From positions 3,198,001-3,262,000 of the forward strand of contig NZ_CP151587.1 in the NCBI RefSeq assembly GCF_038396845.1: a DNA stretch of 64,000 bases, in the 5' to 3' direction. The first letter of the stretch is position 1. Each line of letters begins with the position of its first letter. Made by a program: the position numbers and the translations under genes. This stretch comes from Gymnodinialimonas sp. 57CJ19 (GTDB lineage Bacteria; Pseudomonadota; Alphaproteobacteria; Rhodobacterales; Rhodobacteraceae). This document shows, in pieces, positions 54,494 to 63,608 of this stretch. Below the pieces are notes generated by a model, which saw only the letters and a program-made list of their open reading frames with translations, ran no database searches and was not told where the DNA came from.

Positions 54494-56158
54494 TTAGTTC
54501 GCTTGGCGGCGCAGGAAGGCGGGAATTTCAATCCGCTCCTGATCGGGGTCAACAACGCCATCATCCGCCGCGTGATGCTGAGGCGCCGGCGCGGGGGCCG
54601 GAGCCGCCATTGTGGGCTGACGACGTTCGGCCGGGGCCGCGCCATCTTCGCCGGTGCCCGTCATACGGTTGATGAGCGAATTTATGCCGAAGCCGCGTTT
54701 CTGAGGCTGTTCACCGCCAAAACCACCCTGCTGCTGAGGTGCTGCTACGGGTGCAGCCTGAGGTGCGCGGGGCGTATCACGCTGGATGGCAGCACGCAGA
54801 CGGGCCAAAGCTTCGGGCGTTGGGGCACCGCCGGCGGCGGGCTTGGGGGCCACGTAGCCCTGCTGATCTTCAGCCGCGACAGCCACCGGAGTGGGTTGCT
54901 GCGGTGCAGGTGCAGGTGCGGGTGCAAAAGCGGCAGGCGCCGGCGCGGGTTGATAGGCAGGCGCTGGCACGTCGTCTTCGGCGACCAGATCCGGTTCTGC
55001 CTCGGCGGGGGCCTCAAAACTTTCAAACAAGGAGGGCTCGGGCGGCGTTTCCGCGGCGGCTTCCTCATACTGCTCCACCTCTGCGGTGGGTGCGGCGGCC
55101 GGCGCTGGTTTGGCCTCTGCGGCGGCGGCGACGGCGGAGCCCGTGGCGTAGAACTGACGCGAAGGCATTGGCACTTCTTCCTGACGCTCTGCCGCGTCAA
55201 TGCCGGTTGCCACAACGCTGACGCGCATCTGGCCTTCCATCGCCGTATCCAGGGTAGAGCCGACGATGATGTTCGCCTCTGGGTCCACCTCTTCGCGGAT
55301 GCGGTTGGCGGCTTCGTCCAACTCGAACAAGGTCAGGTCGTACCCACCTGTAACATTGATCAACACGCCACGCGCACCACGCAGGCTGATCTCGTCCAGC
55401 AGCGGGTTGGCGATCGCCTTCTCGGCGGCCTGCATGGCGCGGTTGTCGCCATCGGCCTCGCCCGTGCCCATCATGGCCTTGCCCATTTCGTTCATCACAG
55501 CGCGAACATCGGCGAAGTCGAGGTTGATAAGACCGGGGCGAACCATCAGGTCCGTCACACCTTTAACACCTTGATAAAGCACATCATCCGCCATGGCGAA
55601 GGCTTCGGTGAAAGTGGTTTTTTCATTCGCCAGACGGAACAGGTTCTGGTTCGGAATGATGATCAGCGTATCGACGACCTTTTGCAGGGCTTCGATGCCC
55701 TCATCGGCCTGACGCATCCGCTTGGTGCCTTCAAACTGGAACGGCTTGGTTACAACACCAACGGTCAGAACGCCCAACTCCCGCGCGGCTTGCGCGATAA
55801 TTGGTGCAGCGCCGGTGCCGGTGCCGCCGCCCATGCCCGCGGTGATAAACGCCATGTGGGCGCCCGCGAGGTGGTCGACGATCTCTTCGATGCTTTCCTC
55901 AGCGGCGGAAGCGCCAACCTGAGGGCGTGCCCCTGCGCCGAGACCTTCGGTCACGCGCTGACCCATCTGGATACGCGCGTGCGCGGTGGATTGCTGCAAT
56001 GCCTGAGCGTCGGTGTTGGCAACAACAAACTCACAGCCATCAAGCTGTTGGTCGATCATGTTGTTCACGGCGTTGCCGCCTGCGCCACCGACACCGAAGA
56101 CGGTGATACGGGGTTTCAGCTCGGGTTGAGCGTCGGTCATGGTAAGATTCAGAGTCAT
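54494..56158 (-). CDS. ftsZ: Cell division protein FtsZ
   Basis: A 554-residue tubulin-like GTPase forming the Z ring. The GTP-binding signature [10 protein letters not shown] is at about 110-119; the N-terminal [14 protein letters not shown] and T7 loop NLDFADVR are present. A long Pro/Ala-rich linker from about 335 to 535, with polyalanine and Gln, connects to the C-terminal peptide [10 protein letters not shown], which binds FtsA and other partners. Long linkers are typical of alphaproteobacterial FtsZ. ATG at 56158 or 56140 can serve. It is separated from ftsA by 193 bases, probably holding its promoter. Confidence 0.97.
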   Translation of the reverse strand: MTLNLTMTDAQPELKPRITVFGVGGAGGNAVNNMIDQQLDGCEFVVANTDAQALQQSTAHARIQMGQRVTEGLGAGARPQVGASAAEESIEEIVDHLAGAHMAFITAGMGGGTGTGAAPIIAQAARELGVLTVGVVTKPFQFEGTKRMRQADEGIEALQKVVDTLIIIPNQNLFRLANEKTTFTEAFAMADDVLYQGVKGVTDLMVRPGLINLDFADVRAVMNEMGKAMMGTGEADGDNRAMQAAEKAIANPLLDEISLRGARGVLINVTGGYDLTLFELDEAANRIREEVDPEANIIVGSTLDTAMEGQMRVSVVATGIDAAERQEEVPMPSRQFYATGSAVAAAAEAKPAPAAAPTAEVEQYEEAAAETPPEPSLFESFEAPAEAEPDLVAEDDVPAPAYQPAPAPAAFAPAPAPAPQQPTPVAVAAEDQQGYVAPKPAAGGAPTPEALARLRAAIQRDTPRAPQAAPVAAPQQQGGFGGEQPQKRGFGINSLINRMTGTGEDGAAPAERRQPTMAAPAPAPAPQHHAADDGVVDPDQERIEIPAFLRRQAN

Positions 56159-56351
56159 GGATACTGTCCGCCTGTTCTTGTCCTGGCCCCCGATCTTCTG
56201 GTCGGAATTGCCGAATTTGCCTCATTTATTGAAGGCCAGCGTACCGCCGTTCCCCTGCGTCGTCACGCAGAAAATACGCCCCATGCGCGAAATGTGGCCG
56301 TTTTGTGGCGAATTTATCGGCGATTTAGCGGTCTGACCCCATATGCAGGGG

Positions 56352-57680
56352 TCACCAGTTGTCGCGGAACCATTTTACAGCGCGACGAACGGACCGTGCA
56401 GGCAGCCTGTCGGCGGGCAAATCGAAGTCCCACCACTCGTCCTGAGGGCTCGCTGCAAACAGCGCCAAACCGACACAGGCCGAGAACGCCGAGCCATAGG
56501 CCGACTGCGGCAGGCCCGCCACCCGCATGGGCCGCCCCAGGCGCACCTGGTTGCCCAGAATGCGCGAGGCAAGACCATCAAGGCCGGGGATCTGACTGCC
56601 GCCCCCGGTCAGGACGATCCGTTGCGACGGCAGATGTTCAAACCCTGCCGCATCCAGCCGCGCCCGCACGTCTTCAAGGATTTCTTCGACCCGAGGGCGC
56701 ATGACGCCGATCAACTCGGCCCGTGATACGGTGCGGCGGTCGTGGTGCCAATCACCGGTGTCGCTGTCCAACTCGATGATCTCTCGGTCATCCAGACCCG
56801 TGGCCATGAGACCGCCGAACTTGGTTTTGATCCGCTCGGCCATATCCACGGGGATATGCAGACCTTGGCTGATGTCGCGCGTGATATGGGCCCCGCCCAT
56901 GCGCACGGTATCGGCAAAGATCATGTGTTTTTTCATGAAGATCGACAGGCTCGTGGCTCCTGCCCCAAGGTCGATGCAGGCCGCCCCCAGTTCTTGCTCG
57001 TCCTCCACCAGTGAAGACATGGCCGCGACATAGGGCGCAGAGGCCACGCCCGCCAGTTCCAGATCACAGCGTTTGACGCAGTGTAGAAGCGTCTCGATCG
57101 CGTGGCTGTCCACGGTCAGCAGATGCATGTCACACGACAGGCGGTTGCCCACATGGCCGCGCGGGTCCGACAGGCCCGAGCGATTATCGAGAGAGAAGTT
57201 CACCGGCTGCGCATGCAGCACTTCGCGCGACGCGCCGATATCGGGCATGTCGCAGACGGACAACACGCGGCCAATATCGTGATCTTCCACGGCGCCGGTT
57301 TGCAAATCGACTTCACCGGTCAGGCCATAGCTGCGCGGCCGTGCACCGGAAAGCGAGACGATCACGTGATCGACACGGGCGTTGGCCATTTTCTGGGCGG
57401 TTTGCACAGCGGTGCGGATGGCACGCTCGGTTTCTTGCACCGTATCAATCTCGCCAAACTTGACGCCGCGCGACCGGGTTGTTGCCGCGCCGATCACCCG
57501 GAACGAGGATTGCCCGGCCATGGCGCCGATGCCGTCATCCTCAGGCTCGGTGCCGTCGAATTTCAGCACCAGACAGGCCACCTTGAAGGTGCCGATGTCC
57601 AATACGGCAATCACGCCGCGTCGCATGGCTTCGGTACGTTTGGCCCGCATGGCCCGTTGTGTTTGATAGAGAAGATTCAT
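56352..57680 (-). CDS. ftsA: Cell division protein FtsA
   Basis: A 442-residue actin-like ATPase that tethers FtsZ to the membrane. Phosphate-1 loop VLDIGTFKVACLV is at about 27-39, the 1C domain contains GLTGEVDLQTG, and phosphate-2 has CIDLGAGATSLSIF. Adenosine motif VLTGGGSQIPGL is near 365-376. The C-terminus ends in amphipathic RRAVKWFRDNW, which targets the membrane. Its ATG overlaps the ftsQ stop (ATGA), coupling the two. Confidence 0.97.
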   Translation of the reverse strand: MNLLYQTQRAMRAKRTEAMRRGVIAVLDIGTFKVACLVLKFDGTEPEDDGIGAMAGQSSFRVIGAATTRSRGVKFGEIDTVQETERAIRTAVQTAQKMANARVDHVIVSLSGARPRSYGLTGEVDLQTGAVEDHDIGRVLSVCDMPDIGASREVLHAQPVNFSLDNRSGLSDPRGHVGNRLSCDMHLLTVDSHAIETLLHCVKRCDLELAGVASAPYVAAMSSLVEDEQELGAACIDLGAGATSLSIFMKKHMIFADTVRMGGAHITRDISQGLHIPVDMAERIKTKFGGLMATGLDDREIIELDSDTGDWHHDRRTVSRAELIGVMRPRVEEILEDVRARLDAAGFEHLPSQRIVLTGGGSQIPGLDGLASRILGNQVRLGRPMRVAGLPQSAYGSAFSACVGLALFAASPQDEWWDFDLPADRLPARSVRRAVKWFRDNW

Positions 57681-58642
57681 CCGCTCGTGTCCCCATCGGA
57701 TCTTTCAGCCGCCAGCGTACGCATACGCTGTAGCTCTTCCATTGCATCATCGGTCAACCGCACGGTCGGGCGACCGGGGTTGCGTAAATCAACTGCTGTC
57801 ACGTCCCGCGACAGGATTTCACCCACATCATGAAGCGCCAGCACACGGTCCAGCGCGGCAGTCGCTCCGAATTCGGGCAGCATGATCCGCGTTTCGTTGG
57901 TCAGCACCACATCCCACCGCCGTTGCCCCATACGCACAAGCCCATGGACGCGGTCGCCAAGAATGGCTGCCGCCTCGATCAGCGCCAGCGCCTCGGTCAC
58001 GGCCAGATCGGCCCCCTCCCCGCCCAGAAGCGGCAAAGGGTCTTCAATCTCTCGGGTGCCGAAGCCCGCAACGAAGTGACCTTCTTCGTCGATGATGCTC
58101 AGCCCCTCATGGGTCAGCCACAGGGCGGCGGGGATACGTTCGTCGATGCGCACGGCCAGATAGCCGCCGGACTGAATGCGCAGGTCAGCGCTGCGCACGG
58201 GGGGCAACGCCTCCAGGCGGCCGCGCAATTCATCAAGGTCCAGATCGAAGGACGAGATCGGCAGGTCCAGCGCAAGGGCGGCGCGGACCTCTTCCGTGAC
58301 ATCATCGGAGGCACCGTCGATCCCCAGCACGTTTACGCGAAACTCTGGCCGGTTCTCAACCTCGCGGCGGATCTCATAGGCGGCCTCAAACAAACCGTTA
58401 ATGCGGGCCTCATCGCTGAGATACCAGGCAACGGCAGCAAACAGCGCGAACAGCGGGATGCCGATGTTGAGCGCTTTGCGGAAGATCGGCGTGAGCCAAA
58501 GGCGGGTCACACGGTAGCTGAGCTTGGAGGGGGCCGGATCATGGGGGGCTGCGCCGCCGGACCCGTTGCGACGGGGAATGATCGACCGAACGGAGGTGCG
58601 TTGAATGTGACGAGGCGCCTCGCCTGCTATTACCGGTCGCAT
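57677..58642 (-). CDS. ftsQ: Cell division protein FtsQ
   Basis: A 321-residue single-pass protein. Start MRPVIAGEAPRHI overlaps the ddl stop by 13 bases. A basic cytoplasmic tail of about 70 residues leads to the membrane helix (IGIPLFALFAAVAWYL, about 64-80), the POTRA domain (FRVNVLGIDGASDDVTEEVRAAL) and the FtsQ/DivIB domain (ALWLTHEGLSIIDEEGHFVAGF). It organises the divisome through FtsB/FtsL. The cytoplasmic tail is relatively long. Confidence 0.95.
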   Translation of the reverse strand: MRPVIAGEAPRHIQRTSVRSIIPRRNGSGGAAPHDPAPSKLSYRVTRLWLTPIFRKALNIGIPLFALFAAVAWYLSDEARINGLFEAAYEIRREVENRPEFRVNVLGIDGASDDVTEEVRAALALDLPISSFDLDLDELRGRLEALPPVRSADLRIQSGGYLAVRIDERIPAALWLTHEGLSIIDEEGHFVAGFGTREIEDPLPLLGGEGADLAVTEALALIEAAAILGDRVHGLVRMGQRRWDVVLTNETRIMLPEFGATAALDRVLALHDVGEILSRDVTAVDLRNPGRPTVRLTDDAMEELQRMRTLAAERSDGDTSG

Positions 58643-59595
58643 GACGCATCCTCCACCAACCAAGCGCAGAGTTTACCAAAGCTCATGCCCGTCGCCTGCG
58701 CCTGTTCGGGCGTCAGGGATGTGGGCGTCATGCCAGGCTGCGTGTTCACCTCGAGGATAATCAAACCATCAAGGCCGCGTGCCTCATCCCAGCGGAAATC
58801 GGTACGGCTGACACCCTTGCAACCGAGCGCCGTATGCGCCCGCAGGGCCATGTCCATGCAGGCATCCCAGATCTCTTGCGGCACCTGCGCCGGCACCACA
58901 TGGCGCGAGCCGCCGGGTTTGTATTTCGCATCGTAGTCGTACCAGCCATCGGTAAGGATATCGGTCACGGTCAAAGCGCCGGGATCGCCGGGCTTGTCGC
59001 CCAGGACAGAGACCGTCAGCTCGCGCCCTGGCGCAAAGGTTTCAACCATCACCTCGGCGGGCATATCGTCGGACAGCTGCGGCGGGCCGTTGGCGGCCTC
59101 GTTCACCAAATAAACCCCGACGGAGGAGCCTTCATTATTGGGTTTCACCACATAGGGCGCAGGCATCACATGAACGGCGCAGACATCTTCCTTGCGGGCA
59201 ATCACGCTTTCGACCACCGGCAAGCCATGGGCCTTCAGAGCCACTTTGGCGCGGGTCTTGTCCATGGCGAGGCTTGAGGCCAGAACGCCCGAGTGGGTGT
59301 AGGGAAGGCGCAACCACTCCAACATGCCCTGGACGCAGCCATCTTCGCCCCATCGACCGTGGAGCGCATTGAACACAACATCAGGTTTAATTTCGGACAG
59401 ACGTGCGCATAGCGCGGCCCCGGCGTGGACCTCGCCCGGATCAACTTCGATAACGTCAAATCCCTCTCCGCGTAACGCCTCGGCGCACCCTTGACCGGTG
59501 CTAAGCGACACCTCGCGTTCCGCAGAGGGGCCACCCATCAAGACGACGACACGAGATGGAAGGCTGCTCAACCCTGCCACCGCTTCTGTCCTCAT
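58630..59595 (-). CDS. ddl: D-alanine--D-alanine ligase
   Basis: A 321-residue ATP-grasp ligase making D-Ala-D-Ala for peptidoglycan. Motifs: VLMGGPSAEREVSLS, HGRWGEDGCVQGMLE, PYVVKPNNEGSSVGVYLV, SRTDFRWDE and ILEVNTQPGMTPTSL. All ATP and Mg sites are present. Its stop lies inside the ftsQ start region. Upstream is the 179-base space with two copies of a 44-bp repeat, dividing it from murB. Confidence 0.97.
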   Translation of the reverse strand: MRTEAVAGLSSLPSRVVVLMGGPSAEREVSLSTGQGCAEALRGEGFDVIEVDPGEVHAGAALCARLSEIKPDVVFNALHGRWGEDGCVQGMLEWLRLPYTHSGVLASSLAMDKTRAKVALKAHGLPVVESVIARKEDVCAVHVMPAPYVVKPNNEGSSVGVYLVNEAANGPPQLSDDMPAEVMVETFAPGRELTVSVLGDKPGDPGALTVTDILTDGWYDYDAKYKPGGSRHVVPAQVPQEIWDACMDMALRAHTALGCKGVSRTDFRWDEARGLDGLIILEVNTQPGMTPTSLTPEQAQATGMSFGKLCAWLVEDASCDR

Positions 59596-59668
59596 TTTGT
59601 CCGGCTGATACGTTGCCTGCCGGATCGATTATCCCCGCTTATGCGGAGCCTTGCGTTGTTCTTTTGTT

Positions 59669-59770
59669 GCGCAGCTTGATCCGAAAACCGGTTCCCACTT
59701 TTCGGGCTGCGCTGTCTTTTCTTACCGCGCAGCTTGATCCGAAAACCGGTTCCCACTTTTCGGGCTGCGC
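59669..59770. repeat. Tandem copies of a 44-bp palindromic intergenic repeat
   Basis: Two copies of a 44-bp element (59669-59712 and 59727-59770) lie 14 bases apart. Both begin GCGCAGC, contain TTGATCCGAAAACCGG and CCACTTTTCGGG and end GCTGCGC, so the ends can pair; the centre ACCGGT is itself a palindrome. The copies look identical. The core CCGAAAACCGGTTCCCACTT recalls extragenic repeats common in alphaproteobacteria. They fill most of the ddl-murB gap. Confidence 0.9.
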
Positions 59771-59774
59771 GTGG

Positions 59775-60710
59775 CTATTCTGTAGTCCCACCGGGTGTGC
59801 CGACCCGCATGATTTCCCACACTAGTTCTATGCCTTGGGATTGGAAAACCCTTTTTCGCACTTCTTCGCCTAATCCTTCGAGATCTGCGGCAGTTGCGCC
59901 ACCTTTGTTCACGAGAAAGTTGGAATGCATCTCGCTCATCTGTGCGCCGCCAAGGGTGGCACCGCGCATACCGGCGTCGTCAATGACCTTCCAGGCCTTG
60001 AGATCATGGGTGTCATCGGCCCGCCCGGTGGAGCTGAAGCCAGCGGGATTGCGAAAGGTCGATCCGGCGGTCAGGGATTTGGTGGGTTGGGTGGCATCGC
60101 GTTTGGCCAACTGCTCCTCCATCCTTGTGTGCAACACAAGGCTGTCCTCGCCGCTACCACGCAGGGTGACCGACACGATCGTCGCGCCTTCGGGAATGTC
60201 TGTCTGGCGGTAGGCGAAGGTAATGTCGTCGGCGGTCAGCGTGACAGGCGTGCCATCGCGCAGGATCACCTCGGCGCTTACGAAATGATCCGCCACGTAA
60301 GAGCCGTAGCACCCCGCGTTCATCCTTAGCGCCCCGCCCAGAGATCCCGGGATGGTGCGCAGAAACGTCAGATCAATCCCCGCGTCCGCTGCCGTACGCG
60401 CCAATCGGGCATCCAGGGCAGCCGCCCCGGCGGTGACCGTGTCACCTTCCACTGAAATATCCATGAACGGACGGCCCAGTTTGACGACCACTCCGGGCAT
60501 TCCACCGTCGCGCACGATGAGGTTGGAGCCGACGCCCATGGGAAATACCGGCACCTCGGGATCAAGCGCCTTGAGGAAATCGCTCAGATCATCGGCATCG
60601 GCGGGTTGAAACAGCCATTCCGCCGGGCCGCCTACGCGCAACCATGTGAGCGAAGAGAGGTCTTTGCCAGCGGTCAGACGCCCGCGCGGGGTGGGAAGGT
60701 GATCTGTCAT
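59775..60710 (-). CDS. murB: UDP-N-acetylenolpyruvoylglucosamine reductase
   Basis: A 311-residue FAD enzyme reducing enolpyruvyl-UDP-GlcNAc to UDP-MurNAc. Motifs: [56 protein letters not shown] and [20 protein letters not shown]. Start ATG overlaps (ATGA) the stop of the first mini membrane gene, so the murC-to-murB string is translationally coupled. Its stop is 4 bases beyond the repeat pair. Confidence 0.97.
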   Translation of the reverse strand: MTDHLPTPRGRLTAGKDLSSLTWLRVGGPAEWLFQPADADDLSDFLKALDPEVPVFPMGVGSNLIVRDGGMPGVVVKLGRPFMDISVEGDTVTAGAAALDARLARTAADAGIDLTFLRTIPGSLGGALRMNAGCYGSYVADHFVSAEVILRDGTPVTLTADDITFAYRQTDIPEGATIVSVTLRGSGEDSLVLHTRMEEQLAKRDATQPTKSLTAGSTFRNPAGFSSTGRADDTHDLKAWKVIDDAGMRGATLGGAQMSEMHSNFLVNKGGATAADLEGLGEEVRKRVFQSQGIELVWEIMRVGTPGGTTE

Positions 60711-60991
60711 TCCGGCTCTGTCTCCTTGCGCAAGCGGCGCACCAGCACCCCAAGTCCGCCCGCCAAAAACGCGCAGGCGGTGAAGGGCACCATTAATCCG
60801 AACAGGATGTAAATACCCACCAAGGCTTCGTCCATGTCTTCGCTATAGACCAGCGTCAGCATCAGAAGACACAGCCCCGTGCTGACGCCCCAAAGCGCGA
60901 ACAGCATCCAGCGCGTGCCGATGCGGGCGGTGATGTATCCCGCCAAGATGCCTGCAATCGCGGCGAAGCCCACGAACAGCTCTGTATTCAT
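60707..60991 (-). CDS. Mini membrane protein 5 of the murC-murB interval
   Basis: A 94-residue product starting [20 protein letters not shown], with three hydrophobic segments ([66 protein letters not shown]). Its start overlaps the preceding DUF2484 gene (ATGA), and its stop overlaps murB. It is the last of five coupled small genes and has no recognised family. Its placement suggests a link with peptidoglycan precursor handling or divisome insertion, but that is inference. Confidence 0.75.
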   Translation of the reverse strand: MNTELFVGFAAIAGILAGYITARIGTRWMLFALWGVSTGLCLLMLTLVYSEDMDEALVGIYILFGLMVPFTACAFLAGGLGVLVRRLRKETEPE

Positions 60992-61257
60992 CGGGGCAGG
61001 TCTCCGTCCCCTGCCCCGGACATCGCGCGGCGCAGGTGATGGGCGGCGCGTTTCAAGGGCCAGCGCAGGATGGACGCGCCGGCGGCAAACACGACAACGC
61101 CCCAGAACGGGCCAGACTGATAGGTCACCCACCCCAAAAGCGGGATGCCCGTGGCAATCAGCACCCAAGCGACCGGCCATTGAATGCGGCGTGGGCCCAT
61201 GGCCGCAAGGCAAGCAAGCAGCGCCCAAACACAAGCAAGGATCAGGGAAATAGGCAT
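60988..61257 (-). CDS. DUF2484 mini membrane protein (copy 2)
   Basis: An 89-residue protein with three membrane segments. CVWALLACLAAMGPRRIQWP, GIPLLGWVTYQSGPFW and RWPLKRA resemble the other DUF2484 copy directly upstream on the same strand: both have CVW...AA/AM.P.R.QWP, a Tyr-Gly pair and R.PL. ATG overlaps the upstream gene by one base (TGATG). Function unknown. Confidence 0.8.
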   Translation of the reverse strand: MPISLILACVWALLACLAAMGPRRIQWPVAWVLIATGIPLLGWVTYQSGPFWGVVVFAAGASILRWPLKRAAHHLRRAMSGAGDGDLPR

Positions 61258-61526
61258 CAGGAAGCGCCCCCTTCGTCCGTCCGAGCACTCACACGAGCGC
61301 GGGCGTGTTTATAGAAGTATCGCAGAGGGTTGCGGTACATGGAGACGACGGCAAGCACGATGACCGCCGTCCAGATCCAGCCATGGGTATAGCCCACGAA
61401 AACCACCATCGGCACAGACAGCACCAAAAGCGGAAAGCCAAACGGCCATTGCAAGCGCATCGGCATCATCGCCACGATGGCCGAAGCCACGACCCAGACG
61501 CAAACGAGGGTTAATGCGAGGCTCAT
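61257..61526 (-). CDS. DUF2484 mini membrane protein (copy 1)
   Basis: An 89-residue protein, paralogue of the next gene: MSLALTLVCVWVVASAIVAM, PMRLQWPFGFP, VGYTHGWIW, RNPLRYFYKHARARV. It shows three membrane segments and a basic tail. It arose with its neighbour by tandem duplication, yet identity is limited, so the event is old. ATGA overlaps the preceding gene. Confidence 0.8.
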   Translation of the reverse strand: MSLALTLVCVWVVASAIVAMMPMRLQWPFGFPLLVLSVPMVVFVGYTHGWIWTAVIVLAVVSMYRNPLRYFYKHARARVSARTDEGGAS

Positions 61527-61846
61527 GTGACGTGCCTTTGTCGGGTCCGCATGCCCAGAAAACTGCCGGTAATCGCCGAGACTATGGTTAGCCCCGCAAA
61601 GGTCACGGCACCAAGGAACATGTAACCCGCCGCGCCGAATGACGTGTCAGTCGGGGAAAAGGATGGCGCGGCCTCCGTCGGCGTTTCCGGGAAGAGAAGC
61701 GGGATATAAGCCAGCAAGAACGGCAGGTTCAACGCCGCCACCAGCGCAACAACGGCAGCGCCGAAGCGCGCGCCAAAGGCTTTCGTGACCCCGAAAGCCA
61801 GCACCCCGGCAGCAAGGATCAATGCAAGGGCCAGTGCGAGTTTCAT
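61523..61846 (-). CDS. Mini membrane protein 2 of the murC-murB interval
   Basis: A 107-residue protein with segments LALALALILAAGVLAFGV, AAVVALVAALNLPFLLAYIPLLF and GYMFLGAVTFAGLTIVSAI, and a basic C-terminus (MRTRQRHVT). No family recognised. ATGA overlaps both neighbours. It is transcribed with murC and the other small genes. Confidence 0.72.
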   Translation of the reverse strand: MKLALALALILAAGVLAFGVTKAFGARFGAAVVALVAALNLPFLLAYIPLLFPETPTEAAPSFSPTDTSFGAAGYMFLGAVTFAGLTIVSAITGSFLGMRTRQRHVT

Positions 61847-62184
61847 GACGGATCATCTTGCTTATGGTTGCGGCGATAGGCGGCGCGGCCGATCAGCACT
61901 GCGACCCCGGTCCAGATGGTGCCGGGCACCAGCACGAGGAACGTCCAAAGCGCCTCTGGCAGCCCGGTGCGCTGGCGGTGGGCTATGGTCTCTCCGCCAA
62001 AAATCTCGGGCGCGATGGGGGCGTTGCCGGGATTTAGCGCGCCGGACAATGAAACCGCCGTCCAAAGCACCATGGCCCCAAGGATCAAAAGGCCCGGCAT
62101 CACGCCGCTGCGCGTCACCCACATCAGCGCAACAACGCCGGGCAGGATGATCACGATAAGGGCGAGGACCAGGGTGTCCGTCAT
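61843..62184 (-). CDS. Mini membrane protein 1 of the murC-murB interval
   Basis: A 113-residue protein with membrane segments [37 protein letters not shown] and [20 protein letters not shown], and a basic tail ([10 protein letters not shown]). The start overlaps the murC stop as ATGA. No family recognised. First of five small genes. Confidence 0.72.
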   Translation of the reverse strand: MTDTLVLALIVIILPGVVALMWVTRSGVMPGLLILGAMVLWTAVSLSGALNPGNAPIAPEIFGGETIAHRQRTGLPEALWTFLVLVPGTIWTGVAVLIGRAAYRRNHKQDDPS

Positions 62185-63605
62185 CCGGCGGCCTTTTGGT
62201 TATCAAGATCGGCGAGGCGTGCAGGCAAACCGTTGGCCCAAGCAGAGATCGTACCAGCCCCAAGGCACACGACCATATCGCCCGGTTGCGCCTGTTCACG
62301 CACCAGACGCTCCAAATCATCTTCGCTGTCGATGGCGCGGGCATGGCGGTGGCCGTGGCGGATCATGCCTGCCACCAGATCATCGCGCGATGCGCCCTCG
62401 ATCGGGTCCTCTCCGGCGGCATAGACTTCGGCGATGGCGACAACGTCGGCCTCCGAGAAACAACCGCAGAAGTCTTCAAACAGAGAATGCAGACGCGAAT
62501 AGCGGTGCGGCTGGTGGACGGCGATGACGCGGCCATCACTGGCCTGACGCGCGGCCTTGAGGACAGCGGCGATTTCCACCGGGTGGTGGCCGTAGTCGTC
62601 GATGACGGTGATGCCGCCAACCTCGCCCACCTTGGTGAACCGTCGGTTCACCCCCTTGAACCCGTCCAAAGCTTCGCGGATTTCATCGGCCTTCATGCCC
62701 AGATGCCGCGCCACGGCCACTGCCGCCAAAGCGTTGGAGACGTTGTGATCGCCCGGCATCGGCAAGGTGCAGCCTTCGATAACCATGTCTTCTGCCTGAA
62801 GCGCGATATCAAAACAGGCCACGCCGCCTTTGTAATGCAGGTTGACCGCACGGACGTCGGCCTGTGCGTTAAAGCCGAACGTCACCACGCGGCGGTCGGT
62901 GATTTTACCCACGAGGGTTTGCACCTCGGGGTGGTCGGTGCAGCAGACGGCAAGGCCGTAGAACGGGATGTTGGAGACGAAATCGAGAAAGCCCTGACGC
63001 AGGTTCTCGATGCTGCCCCAATGCTCCATATGCTCGGGGTCAATGTTGGTGACGATGGCAATGGTGGCGGGCAGACGGTTGAAGGTTCCGTCGCTCTCAT
63101 CGGCCTCCACCACCATCCAATCGCCTTGCCCCACCCGCGCGTTGGAGCCGTATGCATGGATGATCCCGCCGTTAATCACCGTCGGATCAACGCCGCCGTG
63201 GTCCAGCAACGTGGCAACCATCGTGGTGGTCGTGGTCTTACCGTGGGTCCCGCCAACCGCGATGTTGGAGCGTAGGCGCATCAGTTCGGCCAGCATCTCG
63301 GCCCGGCGCACAATCGGCAGACCACGGGCGCGCGCGGCGTCGTATTCCGGGTTGCCCGGTTTGATCGCCGACGAGATCACCACAACCTCTGCGCCTTCAA
63401 GGTTCTCGGCCTGCTGCCCCACAAAGACCCTGGCCCCAAGGCTTTCCAGACGCTTGGTGATCGGCGTGGCTTTCAGGTCAGACCCCTGCACGTCATAACC
63501 GTGGTTCAACAACACTTCGGCGATGCCCGACATGCCAATGCCGCCGATCCCTACAAAATGGATCGAACCGAGTTGGGTAGGTAATTTGGTGACAGCGGCG
63601 TTCAT
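62181..63605 (-). CDS. murC: UDP-N-acetylmuramate--L-alanine ligase
   Basis: A 474-residue Mur ligase adding L-Ala to UDP-MurNAc. N-domain [18 protein letters not shown] binds UDP, the ATP loop GGTHGKTT is at about 118-125, and [15 protein letters not shown] plus EADESDGTF are central. [11 protein letters not shown] is the C-terminal Mur signature. It follows murG by three bases and is coupled to the five mini membrane genes. Confidence 0.98.
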   Translation of the reverse strand: MNAAVTKLPTQLGSIHFVGIGGIGMSGIAEVLLNHGYDVQGSDLKATPITKRLESLGARVFVGQQAENLEGAEVVVISSAIKPGNPEYDAARARGLPIVRRAEMLAELMRLRSNIAVGGTHGKTTTTTMVATLLDHGGVDPTVINGGIIHAYGSNARVGQGDWMVVEADESDGTFNRLPATIAIVTNIDPEHMEHWGSIENLRQGFLDFVSNIPFYGLAVCCTDHPEVQTLVGKITDRRVVTFGFNAQADVRAVNLHYKGGVACFDIALQAEDMVIEGCTLPMPGDHNVSNALAAVAVARHLGMKADEIREALDGFKGVNRRFTKVGEVGGITVIDDYGHHPVEIAAVLKAARQASDGRVIAVHQPHRYSRLHSLFEDFCGCFSEADVVAIAEVYAAGEDPIEGASRDDLVAGMIRHGHRHARAIDSEDDLERLVREQAQPGDMVVCLGAGTISAWANGLPARLADLDNQKAAG

Positions 63606-63608
63606 GGG

